64,000 nt of DNA from Nymphaea colorata (GCF_008831285.2 NW_022204507.1:2650814-2714813); one strand, 5' to 3'; positions 46,930 through 60,102 are shown, counted from the first letter of the stretch. Notes: generated by a model not told the origin, from the letters alone. Translations and numbers: made by a program.

Positions 46930-47969
46930 ATTTTGTGTTGGCTGAGCCGGAAATTTCTTGCTGGGTGGTGCTAATGCTTTAAATTTTAGACCTTTAAAGA
47001 GCATCTATGTGAAAATTAATTATCAAAAAATAACTAGCTAGGAGGTCTCAACATATAAAATATCCATTGACAAGCTCACACCTGCCTCAGCCACTACTTC
47101 GAGATTATACCATAAGATGAATGAAGAGCTAAAAGTAGCTGGATACCTTAATTTAAGAACGAAATGTGGCTAAAGAGGCTATTTTCCAATCGAGGAGCCA
47201 TTGCCTCCCTCCCCCTTCTGCCTCCAAGGTCCACGCGTCGCCGCCATGTTCTGATCTAGCTTTTCTCGCGGAAGATATAGGAAGCTTGAGATGCCCAATT
47301 TATGTATGACAATGAAAGCGTGTGTATCTACTTCTTTCCTTCTGCATCAAGTTTAGTGCTCTGGCCTGCTAATTCAGCCCCTATCTTGGTAGGAGACTTG
47401 AGGCGGCATAACTTGGTAAGTTATTACTTCTCTCGGTGGCTGCCAAAAAGGAAGCCCAACTTTATATCATTCCAGTCATCTTAATTTTCGGCAGGTTTAA
47501 TATTCCGTTGTTGTTGTAATATTCAGACATCGAGTTAATTTGAAAAATCATTTTGAGTAACTCGAATGGTCCAGCAGAGTATGACATCCACTCAACATTT
47601 ATTGGTGGTGGTTGTATGAAAATGATGAAGAAAATAAATTTATACAAGAGACGGGTAAGTTACAATATTTAATTTCCTTCTGCTTTATTTAGGAGAATTT
47701 GTTTCCACAATAATTTTTGCATGCACTCATTGCCACAACCTTGTTCCTGATTTGTAGCTGCGTGTGGTGTCAAATCCATTTCTTGATCATGTGTCACCTT
47801 CTTTCCATAATTTATACACGGGGAGTTGTGATCATGCGTTGTCTTTTTTTCAATCTTATCATGCAATAATTTCTTTTCAACCTTCATGCATGGTGAGTTG
47901 CAATGATTCTGCTTCTTTCCAAAGTTGACACATGGTGAGCATGGTGAGTTGTTGCCATCCCCTTTCAAT

Positions 47970-50932
47970 CACAGGGGTGAGATCTGATGAAGCCCAAGAT
48001 TGCAAATAAGATAATTGAACAGAGCAGAAGGGAGTGGCTTTGTAAATAAATCTGCTAATTGATGTTCGGCTGTAACATATTGAGTCTCGAGTGATCCAAG
48101 AGCAACTTTTTCTCGTACAAAGTGATAGTCCAATTCGACATGAAAAACCTGCTTTATGTATGGATGTATGCAAAGCTGAAATATTATCACACAGTAAAAT
48201 TGGTGGCTTAGGTAAATAGATTCCAACGTCTTGGAGTATAAATGTGAGTATGTGACCCTAGTAATCTCTGTGGTGGCTGTAGCAAGGGCACGACATTTAG
48301 CTTCACACTATGACCTAGCATGGTTGGTTGCTTCTTAGAACTCCTTGAGATGCAAGCAGTCCCACAAAAATGCAATAGTTAGAAGTTGATCGTCTACTGT
48401 TTGGGCATCTGGTCCAATCTGCATCAAAATAGGCTTCAAGCGAGGTGGATTTTCTCTTGAAAAAATTCATGCCATAGTGAGATGTGCCATGAACATGTCA
48501 AGCAATTCTTTCACCAGCTGAAAATATTCAAGAGTGGGTGCATGCATAAATTGGAAAAAAAAATTCACCACAAACGGCAAGTCTCGCTGGGTTAGAGTGA
48601 GATATTGAAGTGCTTCAACAAGGCTTCAATAGCCAGTAACATCAACTTATCGCGCATCCATGGAGGCATCATCTTTTGCGTTAACCATGATGGGAATGTT
48701 GGTGGATTTACAATTCTGCATATTTGCTCGACAAACGATGTCGTTGGAATATTTTTGTTGATCAAGAAACATGCCATCTGATTTCCTTTGAAGCTGAATG
48801 CAAAGGAAAAAAATTAACATCTCCCAAACCATTCATTGCATACTCTTCCCTTACTTGCTCAATAAACTCATTTAAATTTTTTTAGAGTTACCGGTTAAAA
48901 TGATGTCGTCAACGTAAAGTAAGAGAAGAGTAACATCATTATCTTGGCGCCGAACAAAGAGAAATGAGTCGAACATGCTATCAATGAATCTCATGATGAA
49001 TAGAAATTTTGCAAAGCGATCATACCAAGCCCGAGGGGCTTGCTTCAGTCCATACATGGTTCTATTCAGTCGGCAGACATGATTTGGATGAGTAGCATCT
49101 TTGAATCTCAATATAAAACCAATTCTTGTATATGGCCATTTAAAAATACATTTTTTACATCTAATTGTTTGAGAAGCCAATCATGTGCTAGATCAATACC
49201 TAAAACCATTCGAATTGTAGCAAATTTAACCACCGGTGAGTCTCTAGAAAATCAATACCTTGGATTTGACTATACCCTTGAGTCACTAGACGCGACTTGA
49301 GTCGTTCCAATGTCCTATCACTTTTTTGTTTTGTTTTGAATGCCCACCGGCCGCCAATGACATGCATGTGTGGATTCCTTTGCACAAGAGGCCAAGCATT
49401 GTATGCTTGTAGTGCCGCCATCTCATCTTCCATTGCTTTATTCCAGCCTCCATGTTTTAGTGCCATAGTATAGTGGTTTGGTTCCTTCAGCATAGAAATG
49501 GTAAACGCATATTTTGGATTTGGTTTTACTATTCAAGATTTGGATCTAGTGGTCATGGCATGGGAAGCAGATGATGTCAGTAGTAGTGGTTGAGTAGGTG
49601 GTGAAGATTCAATTGGCAGAGGATGGGTTGTTGGTATGTTAGGAGGTTGATGGTAATTAAGGGTGGTGATTGACTTGGTTGTTATATGAGGTTGGTCCTC
49701 TAGTTCCAAAGGAGGATCTCCAACATGCATTTGTGCAAGCCGTTGATCATTATTATGGGCTGTATGTTCATCAGGTGGATGTAGGGAGAATGAGACAAAA
49801 TTATCACGAGTGGGATGAGCATAACTATGAGTTTGAGGTTGATGAAAAGGAAGGAAAGTTTGATCAAGGACTACATGGCGTGATATATAGACACGTCCAG
49901 TGGAAGGGTATAGACATCTACATCTATACCCATCATGATGCTCAGTATACCCAATAAATATACATGGCAACGATTTTGGCTGGAATTTGTGCTGATTATA
50001 TAATCGTAAATAAGGGTGACATCTGCTTTCAAAGGCACACAAGCAAGAATAATGTGATTGCTTCCCAAATAGTAGCTTGTATGGGCTTTCCTTGTTCAGC
50101 GTTTGAGAGGGCAGACGGTTTATGAGCAAAATGGCAGTAGAGAAGGCCTCCACCCAATATTGTGCTGGTAATCCACTATGAAAGAGGAGAGTAAGTCCTC
50201 ATTTTTTAACTGACCTGTGCTTACGGTCTGTGATGCCATTTTGGGCAGGCGATTTTGGGCAAGTTTCTGATGGATGATGCCATGATCTTTAAGATCATCA
50301 ACCTAACAAGAGCTGTGGAATTCTCCTTCATCGTTAGTTTGAAAAACCTTCATAGAAATACTAAATTAATTTTTTATCATTGTATGTAATTCAAGAAACT
50401 TGGAAGAAAAAAAATCTGACTTTCTCTTTATAGGATAGTACCAAGAATAACGAGTGAATTGATAAGCATAATATTTAATGCTTTGACAAGAAGCCACTGG
50501 AGCTGGTCTCCACAAATTGGAGTGGACCTTTTCAAACATAGCACCACAATCAACCTCTATTGGAAGAAGTGGAAGTCGACAAGATTTTTCCATTTGGCAA
50601 CTTTGACAAATGGTAAAACCTGTCGTTTTGTTCAAGACTCATTTTATTTGCTGACATAAAATCAATAATTATAGCATGCAGATGCCCCAAGCATCCATGC
50701 CAAACATTGGAAGAAGCTGTTCGAAACCTTGCTGAAAAAAAATGTCCTTTGGATTGCCTTTGAGCGCATGTAAGTCTGATTCTCCAGATCATGCTGCTAT
50801 CACTGCCTTGGTCTCCTTGTCCTTAATCACAAACAAGTTAAAAGGGAATTCAAATAAATATGGCATGGTACTGGTGGGTTGGCTCACAAAGATTTAGCTC
50901 TTTTTTATACCTGGAACCACCAAAACATTATC

Positions 50933-50973
<41 letters not shown>

Positions 50974-51140
50974 TTGGATCCGACCTTTATGTTGGCTGTT
51001 CCAATATGAGCAATGTCCAATTTTTCACCATTTCCTAGCATTATTTTATCTGATCATTTGTACTTAACACAGTTTTGAAGATTACGTGAATTGTTTGTGA
51101 CATAAGAAGCTGCTCATGTATCTAGATACCAATCTTGGTC
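47970..51140 (-). pseudogene. Copia-1 pol, right-arm copy
   Basis: Protease near 51105-51135 has the same in-frame TGA in place of glycine as the left copy, so that stop predates the duplication. Integrase frames are 50550-50792 and 50366-50635 (GPAPVASCQSIKYYAYQF). A 206-codon frame (49533-50153) covers integrase C-terminus and hinge. Reverse transcriptase frames are 49200-49493 (VIGGRWAFKTK, RLKSRLVTQGY) and 48872-49180 (YGLKQAPRAWYDRF, LLLLYVDDIILTG). RNase H ends at 47969-48226. This copy is closer to the ancestral frame than the left copy. Confidence 0.92.
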
Positions 51141-51159
51141 CTTTGGATCTGACACCTTT

Positions 51160-52172
51160 AGATTAGTGAATGCTTGAGGTACATCTCGTGGTTGATATGA
51201 CTGATCAAATATATGATAATATTTAAGAGAAGAGTGATTATTTTGTCCACATATTTGGCATGGTACCTTCGGTTTGTTTGAAGAAGCTCCATTAGAGTTG
51301 GCTGATCCATGATTGTCACGAGATTAAGAAACTGGAACAAATCCACGGCCTCTTCAGTTAAAGTGATTGTTGTTTCTGCATTTATTGTTGTTGTAGCGAC
51401 CCTTGTTATTTTGATTTCCTGTCTGCTGGGTGAGAAATGCAACATTAGCATTCAACTTGCTTTTGCTTGCACTAAGGATCTTCATGCTCTCATGATTTTA
51501 AAGTAACAGGGCACCTTTACGATACAACAAAATTGGTGGCATATGAATAGAGGTGAAGAAGGCTTCATAACCAGTCATCAACCAAAAAACTTTATCTTCA
51601 TCATTGAGAGGCTTGCCTATAGCAGCTAGTTCATCAAAAATAGACTTCAATCCAGTGATGTACTCGGTAATGGACTTATCTTGTTTTTGATAAGTTTGTA
51701 ATTTCCTATTCGATAGAAAATGTCTCTCTTTTGACTCACGTGCAAATGTTGTTGTTAAGGTCATCGATACTTCTGCTGAAGTCTTGTGTCCAATGACTAG
51801 ACTGAACACCTCTTCAGACAGAGATACTGAAAGCTAGCCTTGAAGCAATCGATCTGATTTTTTCCAGGTCACTGAAATCAAGATTAAGGCTGTTGATAGG
51901 TTCACCATTTTCTGTAGTTTCAAATGTTCAATTGTGGAACTTGACGTAGGAATAGTGCCACCAATAAACTCAAGAAGATCCTGGCTTTCTATGAGGCCAA
52001 GCATATGAGTTTGCCAGAGAAGAAAATTCTTATGCGTGAACTTGACCGAGACAAAATTAGCAACATTCACATTTGAAGGAAAAGAGAACTTAGCCAATGA
52101 CGTTGCTGAGGATGATGCCATTAAAGTAGTAGAAAAGAAATCAGTAAGAGAAGGTCCCAAAAGGGCTTGCAC
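51160..52172 (-). pseudogene. Copia-1 gag, right-arm copy
   Basis: The first frame runs 112 codons (51834-52172), 29 more than in the left arm, and continues into 51498-51809. A stop still separates the two. No clear zinc knuckle. Confidence 0.85.
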
Positions 52173-53162
52173 GGCTCTGATACCATGAAAAGGATGATGG
52201 AAAAAGAGAAATTTAACATGGTTCAGATATTATCCTGCATCATGCTACTGAGCCATCAAAACGATGATGAGTCTTCTTTTATTGCCTTGTACTTTATACA
52301 AGGGATGGGTCAATATTAATTTTTGAATTTCCTTCAGCTTTATTTAGAAGAATTTGTTTTCACAATAATTTCTACATGCATTCATTGCTACAACCTTGTT
52401 CCTGATTTGTAGCTGCATGTGGTGTCAGATCCATTTCTTGATCATACATCACCCTCTTTCCATAATTCATACATGAGGAGTTGTGATCATGCGTTGTATT
52501 CTTTCCAAGTTTATCATGCAATATTTTCTTTCCAACCTTCATGCATGGTGAGTTGCTATGATTGTGGGTAGGTGTTATCTTTTTTCCCAAAATTAACATA
52601 TGGTGAGCTGCATGGTGAGTTGTTGTCAGTTTAAAATATTTTGAATATTAATATTGACAGCTCTGCAGTGGAGAAGGGCAGCTATCACACATGGCGATGG
52701 CTGCTGGCAGTGAGCAAAGGGGCGATATAGATCAGCTTCATTTCCCACCCGTTCAGCTCCACATGACGCGTTACCGACCATGTCTGCTGTTGGCAGCACA
52801 CCAGCATCTCCCCTTATGAGCTACCTCTTGTTGGCAATAGTCACATTTGACATATATATAAGCTGCCAATATTGATGCTTTCTTAACAACATGATTTGTT
52901 TCATCACCTGATCTAAATGGTCAGTTGGGATTCATAAATTTTGGTGGAAAATCGAAGCAACAAATTAAACGATATGATTCGCCACACCTACTGAGTATGA
53001 CATGAAGCTGAGCTCATTGGAAAGCTTCATCCTGCTGGTGACAAAGGCTATCCACTATCCATCATTTCAGCAGGTTGTCACCGTACGTAGAACTATACTT
53101 TTCAAAATTTTTAGATGTGTTATTGTATTTGAAGAAAATGACTTTGTGTGCCTATTTGACCC

Positions 53163-54272
53163 TAAACATACAAGAGAGTCTACTTTCAGGTCACTAGGCA
53201 ATACTAACAGTATATATGAAGCTGCATTAAAAGACTGATAAATTGATAATATCGTAGCCTAATATTTCATGAAACTGCCCTAATTTTAGGGCAGATTCAG
53301 ACAACTTTTTTCATTGCCAAACAGGCTCTAGGAGCCCGTTTTCTTAAACTAAGTTTTAAGGGAAATCATGCTGACTTAGCAACCTGGTCTTAGGTAAGCA
53401 CGTTTGGTTGCTAAGTTATAATTTGACCAAAAATATTTAAAAATGTAAAACAAATATTAAACAAGTGTTGTATTGTGGCCACCTACCACTGAGAATAAGG
53501 TCAGCTGGGTTGACATCATCCATGTGTTTCCTGCCCACAAGTGGCTGAGATATAGAGATCTAACATGGATCCATATTCAGACACCTCTAACAAACAAACA
53601 AATGGTACCTCACCCGACAAACCGTATAACTTAGCACCACAAAGGTCAACATCGTTTGAACCATTGAAAAAAAAAGATTATCATGTATGAGAGAGTTCAA
53701 AATTTGTAAGAAAAGAATTATCATATAGGGATGTGGCAAGAAAGCTTAAGCAATAGGCAACAATATGAGGTATAACATCCCTGTCAATTAGATTGGACAA
53801 AATTATTTGCTTGTTAGTTAATTGTATGGGGTTTTGGTTGGTACAAATGACCATAAAAAGCAAAAGTTCAGTTAAACAATTATCCAAATATAGCAAATTG
53901 CACAAAGAGAAAAATAGAAAAAAAAATACTGGTGTCATTAATTGGAAAAGGAAAATCTCATCCAAATTAGCTATAATATAACATCAAAATTCCTTAATTC
54001 ACTATTTGAAGTCATGTTTGGCTATGTTTTTTCAAATTTTCTGGGCATTTCTAGGCCTATATAGTGGTATCCACTTGTCATAATCTAAAAGAAAATAGAA
54101 ATGCAAGTGAAAATAAGACTTGGAAAGGAGTACCCTCATCTCATTAACTGGAAAAGGGAGCTTGACCATTCATAATTTCCATGTACCAGTGCATGGGAAG
54201 CAAGACAGAATTCTCTCAAACAAATTCCTACATCAGTAACATGAAACACTTACAAAAGATCCAAGTGCACAT
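53163..54272. other. No gene seen; first sequence beyond the inverted repeat
   Basis: AT-rich with short frames only. It is single copy within the window. Its counterpart, if the repeat continues, would lie left of position 1. Confidence 0.5.
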
Positions 54273-54415
54273 CACAACAAGAAAGTATGCTATTGGCAAT
54301 GGCTTTTGCCATCGTCAATAGTTCAAATGGCATCGCCAATGTGATATTGGTAACGGGTTTTGCCTAAACGGATGGCTTAAGCCGACGTAAATGGCAATAA
54401 ATTGCATTTGTAGTG
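54273..54415. mobile_element. Candidate mini-CACTA element (143 bp)
   Basis: Starts CACAACAAGAAA and ends ATTTGTAGTG, whose complement CACTACAAAT is close to the CACTACAA ends of CACTA elements. Inside, GGCAATGGC and GCCATCG motifs recur in both orientations, as in CACTA subterminal repeats. A clean 3-bp target duplication is not visible. Confidence 0.45.
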
Positions 54416-54814
54416 ACATTTTATAAGTGTGAACCCTACTCGTTCAATTTGGCCATTTCTGATCATCTTCATATTGTCCATTAACGCAACTTATGAAATG
54501 AGACAGGAATACCAATGCTTTAGTGAGTCTAGGGACACACAACTAACAAGTAGACAGCCAGGGAGACAGGCATACCAGCTTTGAAGGTATGCCTCCGCAT
54601 CTTTGCTTATATATCCAAAACTTTTCTTTCCAATCGTACATGACCTTCTATTCCCTTCTGCACCGACTGAGAAGTAGCTAGACGACCATGGTTTATATGC
54701 ATATATGAAGGGCCTTGGAGGCAAAGGAGGAGAAGGAAAGTGGTGGACAGCCAGCTTCTTTTAGCATGCAGTCCATGCATCTTTAGGATTTACACTGGAA
54801 GATCGAATATACGC

Positions 54815-55330
54815 CACTCGAGCAATTGATCTTCATCTTTGGTGTTTGAAATTAGGAAAGAAAAATTTTTGGAAATTAAAGGGAAAAAAAATACAAGTGC
54901 GCGGACAATTTTGCGCCATGGAGGAAGAGAAACCAGATAGATATATTGAATGCATCCACATGTCACACACGGAGATCGTGACAAATTGGCCCTTCTGCCA
55001 AAGAGTCAGAAGGAAAAAAAGAGAGAAAAAAAGGCTAGGTCGGCTTCTCAGTTCGCCTACATAAGTGTACACCATCCTTTCCGTTACTGTGTGACGTTAG
55101 CAGCACAGTTTCTGGCTTGGCCACCAATTAATGGCGTTTCACAAAAACAGCAGGCAGCAATGTCTGGTTCGACATGTAGAGAGAGGTGGTTATGAATTCA
55201 TGGAGTATGCACGTTCCTCATCAACAAAAGGAGCTACAAGCTAGGTAAATCGATTTCCATTTAACTGCTCCTCCAAGGTCTGTTTTTTCTCTTCTTTTGA
55301 GTGAATGGACACACAATCAGCTTTTCATCT
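54815..55330. repeat. Diverged paralogue of 6185-6660
   Basis: See the entry at 6185. Shared blocks occur in the same order. The frames of the two copies are not conserved, which argues against a protein-coding role. Confidence 0.55.
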
Positions 55331-55648
55331 ATTACATTGTTTAGCTTTCAGAAACCCAGCAAGCCATGAAAACTATATATGTCCCCGCTTAATTAAGTTC
55401 CAATATTTAAGACCAGAGATTAGATAGCTCCATGATCTTCAATTCAGTAAATCGATTTCCATTTAACTGCTCCTCCAAGGTCTGTTTTTTCTCTTCTTTT
55501 GAGTGAATGGACACACAATCAGCTTTTCATCTATTACATTGTTTAGCTTTCAGAAACCCAGCAAGCCATGAAAACTATATATGTCCCCGCTTAATTAAGT
55601 TCCAATATTTAAGACCAGAGATTAGATAGCTCCATGATCTTCAATTCT
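55245..55648. repeat. Perfect tandem duplication, 2 x 202 bp
   Basis: Units 55245-55446 and 55447-55648 are identical by eye apart from the last base, beginning GTAAATCGATTTCC and ending TCTTCAATTC. The first unit overlaps the end of the paralogous segment above. No differences means it is recent or an assembly artefact. Confidence 0.95.
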
Positions 55649-55649
55649 T

Positions 55650-58150
55650 CCCAAAAGAATTATATGCAAGTTAAGGCTAGCTGCACGCGAAACTAAAGGA
55701 ACTGAAAAGTTTCTAATCATGCAAAGCAACTATTATCATGTTTATGAAGGAAAAGAAGAAAGTTAAGCCATAGCTTCCATTAAGAATGAATTGGAGAACA
55801 TGTAGGGCAATTGAAAGAGAACACAAAGGCTGATTCTCTCCTTTCTTGGAAATAAACAGAACCAACTAATACCTTCCATCGTAGCTTACGTCTTGCTCAT
55901 GCAGTAATTTATTTGGAAGAGTATGTTCATAAGTAAAAGAAACAGAACCAAGTATTCAAAAATCACCAATCGTCATCTAGAATTGAATCATGGGCCCTTG
56001 TTGCCACCTAATTGGGTCAGAAAATTTGTTTTCTTGTTTGCCGTCTGCCGACCACCCACATCCATTCCAGCTTGCAATTTTGAATGGTTCTTTCACTGAT
56101 GATCCAACTTTGTTTTCTTTGGGTTGCATGACAAGATGTAGATCTAAACCCACCTTTACTTTAAATTCTGAAGAGAGAGAGGGAGAGACAAAGAGAGTGA
56201 TAGTCAAGTTCTTGCGGCCTTAAAAATCCTATCCGTGAAACCGTAACTGAAAACGTGGGCAATCACACACGTTTTGTTAATGCCTAATTCTGTGTTTTTA
56301 GTTGACTTTGGCGAGATGGCTTTCAGTGCTTTAGGAAAGTCGCATGCCTATTTGCAAGCAAGACATAGCATACGGAAGCCATAGAAAGCATATAATATAT
56401 AGCAGTAATTCTCAAGCTGATTCATAAACATATTGGGATCAGACAGAAACACATATTGTGTTTGGATCAACTTATAATTAGTAAATTATTAAACATGATA
56501 TCATCTACGAGCACATACTCTTGTTCATTTGGATCAAGCAATAAAATCTTTCAACATAGATGTGCGCACATATATATGGAAACCAGAATGGCCGGCAGTT
56601 CAGTATTTGTTTGGCTTGCGTGTGCTGTCAGAGCTGGATGCTTTTTTGCAAGTCCAACTTCATTTCTAGACGAGCTTTATTGGGTAACATTACATGCATA
56701 TGCATGAGGAAAGATCATCAGATTTCAACCGTCTAGATGTGATTCATTAATGACATCCACTATTTCTGGATATTATGCAGCTGTGGATTTATTTTTATGC
56801 AATTAGATTTAATATCTACAATTATGTTGTTGATGATTTTTTTTCTTTCGCAAGTTGTTTTGTATATTTTGAGTTTATTAGACGGTTACATCTCAAAATT
56901 CTAGTCGAGATCTTGCAAAAACAACTGCATGGGAAATACGTACAAAACCATATATACATTTTTAGTAAGCCATGGCCTATAATATTACATTTCACCAAAA
57001 TGTCTGACCAGCAGATGTTTCCCTGGAACGGTAAAGTTTGTCGAGATAATTGCCAAAACGCACTGGATGGTTTGCATGTCTATTTGATGATGTAAATGTC
57101 TTTGTTTCTTGCTGCATGCATCTTTCATTAATCGCATCTTTCTCGCAGCAACTTTACCAAAAACAATCATCTTATTTAACCTCATCCAACCAACCAGGAT
57201 TGCAGGTAAGGCAGTTTTCTTCAGTACTACTCCATGTGATCTATGAGTTGTCCATTGTTAATCAGTGTCGTTGTTACTGTACGGCCCGATAATGACAGCA
57301 TCATCTGATACCATAATTGTCAAACAGTAAAAGTCTTGTGAATATGCGCACATACATGTAAAAGCGTAACAAGTGTTTCATGAATCTCTCATAAATATTT
57401 TTTATTAAGGGGAACTCTAAGTTTAAATTTCAAATTTTAAGGTGCAATCATATGTAAAAAAAATAAAAAATAATTAAATTTCTATATGTAAATGCAATAA
57501 ATTTTGTGAGATGGTGTAGACAATTATCTGCACTAGCTACAACGTAGATCTGCCATTAAATAGTAATAATCGCCACTGTTGCCAAACAATCTCTAATGGT
57601 ATTGAATGGTGTCACAATTGCATCAAAAGCATTCTTCTTTTCAGCTTCAAACGCCAACATAAACAAAGTAATCAAATAATCAGAACAATTAAAATAACAC
57701 AAATCAAAGCCACGAAAATGAAAAATTCTACTTCTATGTGAAGATCGATCCAAACAAATATAAATGATATACATAATCCCCAAAACATGTAGTACAACCC
57801 CCAGCGTTATGAGACCAAGTTACGTGGGCACCATGTGTATACGCTGGGGGTGGACCTGCTACGTATATGTAAGGATTCAGTAATGACCTTTGTGCCAAAA
57901 AAAGGTACACGTGCATATTTACTTGAATGTCATTGCATTGCACAGACACAACATACGTACTTAACCTATGTTCCTTCACGCCGCATGCATTCCTTCACCC
58001 AAAAGAAGGAAGACGGTTAGGAAGAGAAAAAAAGAAGATAGAGGTTTCCAGTGAAGGAAGGAAAGGGAGTAGAGGTTGCCACTAAAGAAAGATTGACCTT
58101 GAAACAAAAATGGCAGAAATGACAACAGAATAAAAGTGAGTTCACAGCGA
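55650..58150. other. No gene seen
   Basis: Non-coding by every sign I can read; frames of 60-106 codons lack family features. An 11-bp perfect inverted repeat (ACCCCCAGCGT, 57797-57807, with 57841-57851) is the only local structure noticed. Confidence 0.5.
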
Positions 58151-58868
58151 TATCATTCTAGTTTTTTATTTGTGGACGTTAAATGACAAAGGCAATGACT
58201 TCTACAGGATTTATTTTTCAACATTTGGATATACAAAGAAATCGAAGCAGCACCTTTAGGCAAAGGTGATGAAGACATGAAAAATGAAGAAAATCTCAAC
58301 GCAACAGGTAACAGTACATCTCAATTCCTGTGGTAGATAATGTTATAGACAAAATAGTGAATGCATCCTAGTTTAGGTGGTAGACAATGTTACGATGTAA
58401 CATGTTTGTATAGTTTGCGTGAGATAACGAATTTGTAACATAATGAATGTGTGAGAGAACGAATTCAGGGGATACGTTTTTGCATCCCAATTTATCTCAT
58501 TATTTTATAATCATTCCTCCCATTATTGATTGACAAAATGAGAGAAGGCACGTGTACAAAGTAAGCAATAAGTAAACAAAGACAAAATAACGTAATCACA
58601 TAACGAAAGGAATGGTTATGAAATAATGAGATAATAATGGATCTACCAAGAAGGGCAGGAATGGTAACTAGAGAAAGAGATAACTACACTTCTACGGGAG
58701 ATACGTATAACTAAACGGTGTGAGATAAGGTTCGTTATTGATCGTCGAACTTTGTGATGAGATAATGTTGAATGTTATTTGATGGAAGGTATTTATGCGT
58801 GAACAAATAATTTGTGAGACAATGTTAAAACGTTATTTGATTGATCTACTTTATGCAGTGCAAATGGC

Positions 58869-60101
58869 ATGGTGTATGGAATATCTACATCAACAAATGA
58901 CAACAACCAAAAGATTGGGTCCCTTTGCAAGCAAATAAAGTATACCAAAGAACGTATTCCTGCTGTAGGAATGGAGTTTGAGATGGATGATCTCCAAGAA
59001 CATAGTCTTGCTGTAGGATTGGAGTTTCCTGCTATAGGAATGAAGTCTGAGATGGAAGATCCTGAAGGATGTTCTCCTACTTTAGAAATAGAGTTTGAGA
59101 CGGAGGATGCAACATATAGCTTCTACAATCATTATGCTTTTCGCCATGGATTTAATGTATGGAAGGGTAGGATAAAGAGAAACACACATGTCGTAGTTGT
59201 GAAATGGTCATATGTATGTTTGAAAGATTGATGGAAGAGATCAGCTGCATGTGTAACTAAGCACAGGATCGATGCAAGGTCTAGTTGAGGTGGGAAGGCA
59301 TCCACATAAAAAATATTTTATCCGCGTAGTGACGATTGAACACAAGCATCCATTGGCACATTCTCACACGAGCTGCATGTTAAGTTGCATCACAAATTGA
59401 CATCATCAAATGCTGAAGTAACTGAGTTGGCTGATCGTGCAGTTACACCACTAAGGAAAGCATATGACCTATTTGTTAAAGTAGAAAGCGGTCATGATAA
59501 TGTTCCATTCGCTTGCAAGGATCATACAAACCACTTAAGGAGAAAGAAGATAGAATCGATAAAAGAAGGAAAAATTATGGCATTAGTTGAATCTATTCAT
59601 GAAAAATTAAGCAAAGGTACAAGTTTCTACAACACCATTCAGATGGGGATGGTTATGCTACAAATCTCTTCTAGGCATATTCGAGGGTCTTGGTTAGATT
59701 ATAGATGCTTCAGTGATGTGCTTAGTTTTGACCCAACCGTGAAGGTCAATACTCATGGGTGGCCCTTTGCTTAGTTTGTAGGGGTGAACCATCACTCGAA
59801 AAGTTGCTTTTTCGGTAGAGCATCCTACTTTCATCAGACTACTGAGGCATTTGAGTGGTTGTTCAAGGTACTCACCGAAGCCATGAATGGGAAGCACCCC
59901 AAAGTTGTATTGATGAATGGTGACAGTGCATTAGCAGTTGTAGTCTCCCACGTATGGCTAAAGACACATCATCGTTTGTGTTTATGGCATATATTCCAAA
60001 ATGCAGTGAATAACATATGGCATGTAATGAATCAGAAGATTGGTTGTAAGCAGAGTTTTGCTATGTGCATCTTGCTTTGCATGCTGCCACTTATTCTATA
60101 G
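58869..60101 (+). pseudogene. FAR1/FHY3-related (FRS) or MULE transposase relic
   Basis: The N-terminus repeats an (A/L)VGxEFEMxD-type unit three to four times, then IEFETEDATYSFYNHYAFRH-GFNVWKGR starts a FAR1-type zinc-finger domain. FIRVVTIEHKHPLAHSH-like sequence near 59320-59370 is its C-terminal His part. A linker (AYDLFVKVESG, KKIESIKEGKIMALVE) precedes the MULE core: FSDVLSFDPTVKVNTHGWPF, FVGVNHHSKSCFFGRA, FEWLFKVLTEAMNGKHPK, MNGDSALAV and HHRLCLWHI. These hold the first two catalytic aspartates and the CxxWH block. In-frame stops occur near 59229, 59287 and 59772, and the region with the last catalytic glutamate and the SWIM finger is absent. Confidence 0.9.
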
Positions 60102-60102
60102 C

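Larger units (their letters stand above)
47617..52628 (-). mobile_element. Copia-1, right-arm copy
   Basis: Reverse complement of 535-5499. LTRs are at 52186-52628 (5') and 47617-47957 (3'), with the primer site at 52173-52185. Flanks are the same as in the left copy. The element is about 47 bp longer than its partner, about half of that beside the (AG)n run near 50935-50970. Confidence 0.93.
36742..53162. repeat. Right arm of ~16.4 kb inverted repeat
   Basis: This is the reverse complement of 1-16389, starting on the first base after the N run. Individual blocks are listed separately below. In copia-1 this arm keeps longer frames than the left arm: a 206-codon integrase-to-hinge frame at 49533-50153 is broken in the left copy. 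In copia-2, next to the gap, this arm instead has the extra small deletions. Sequence beyond 53162 is not duplicated inside the window. Confidence 0.95.
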
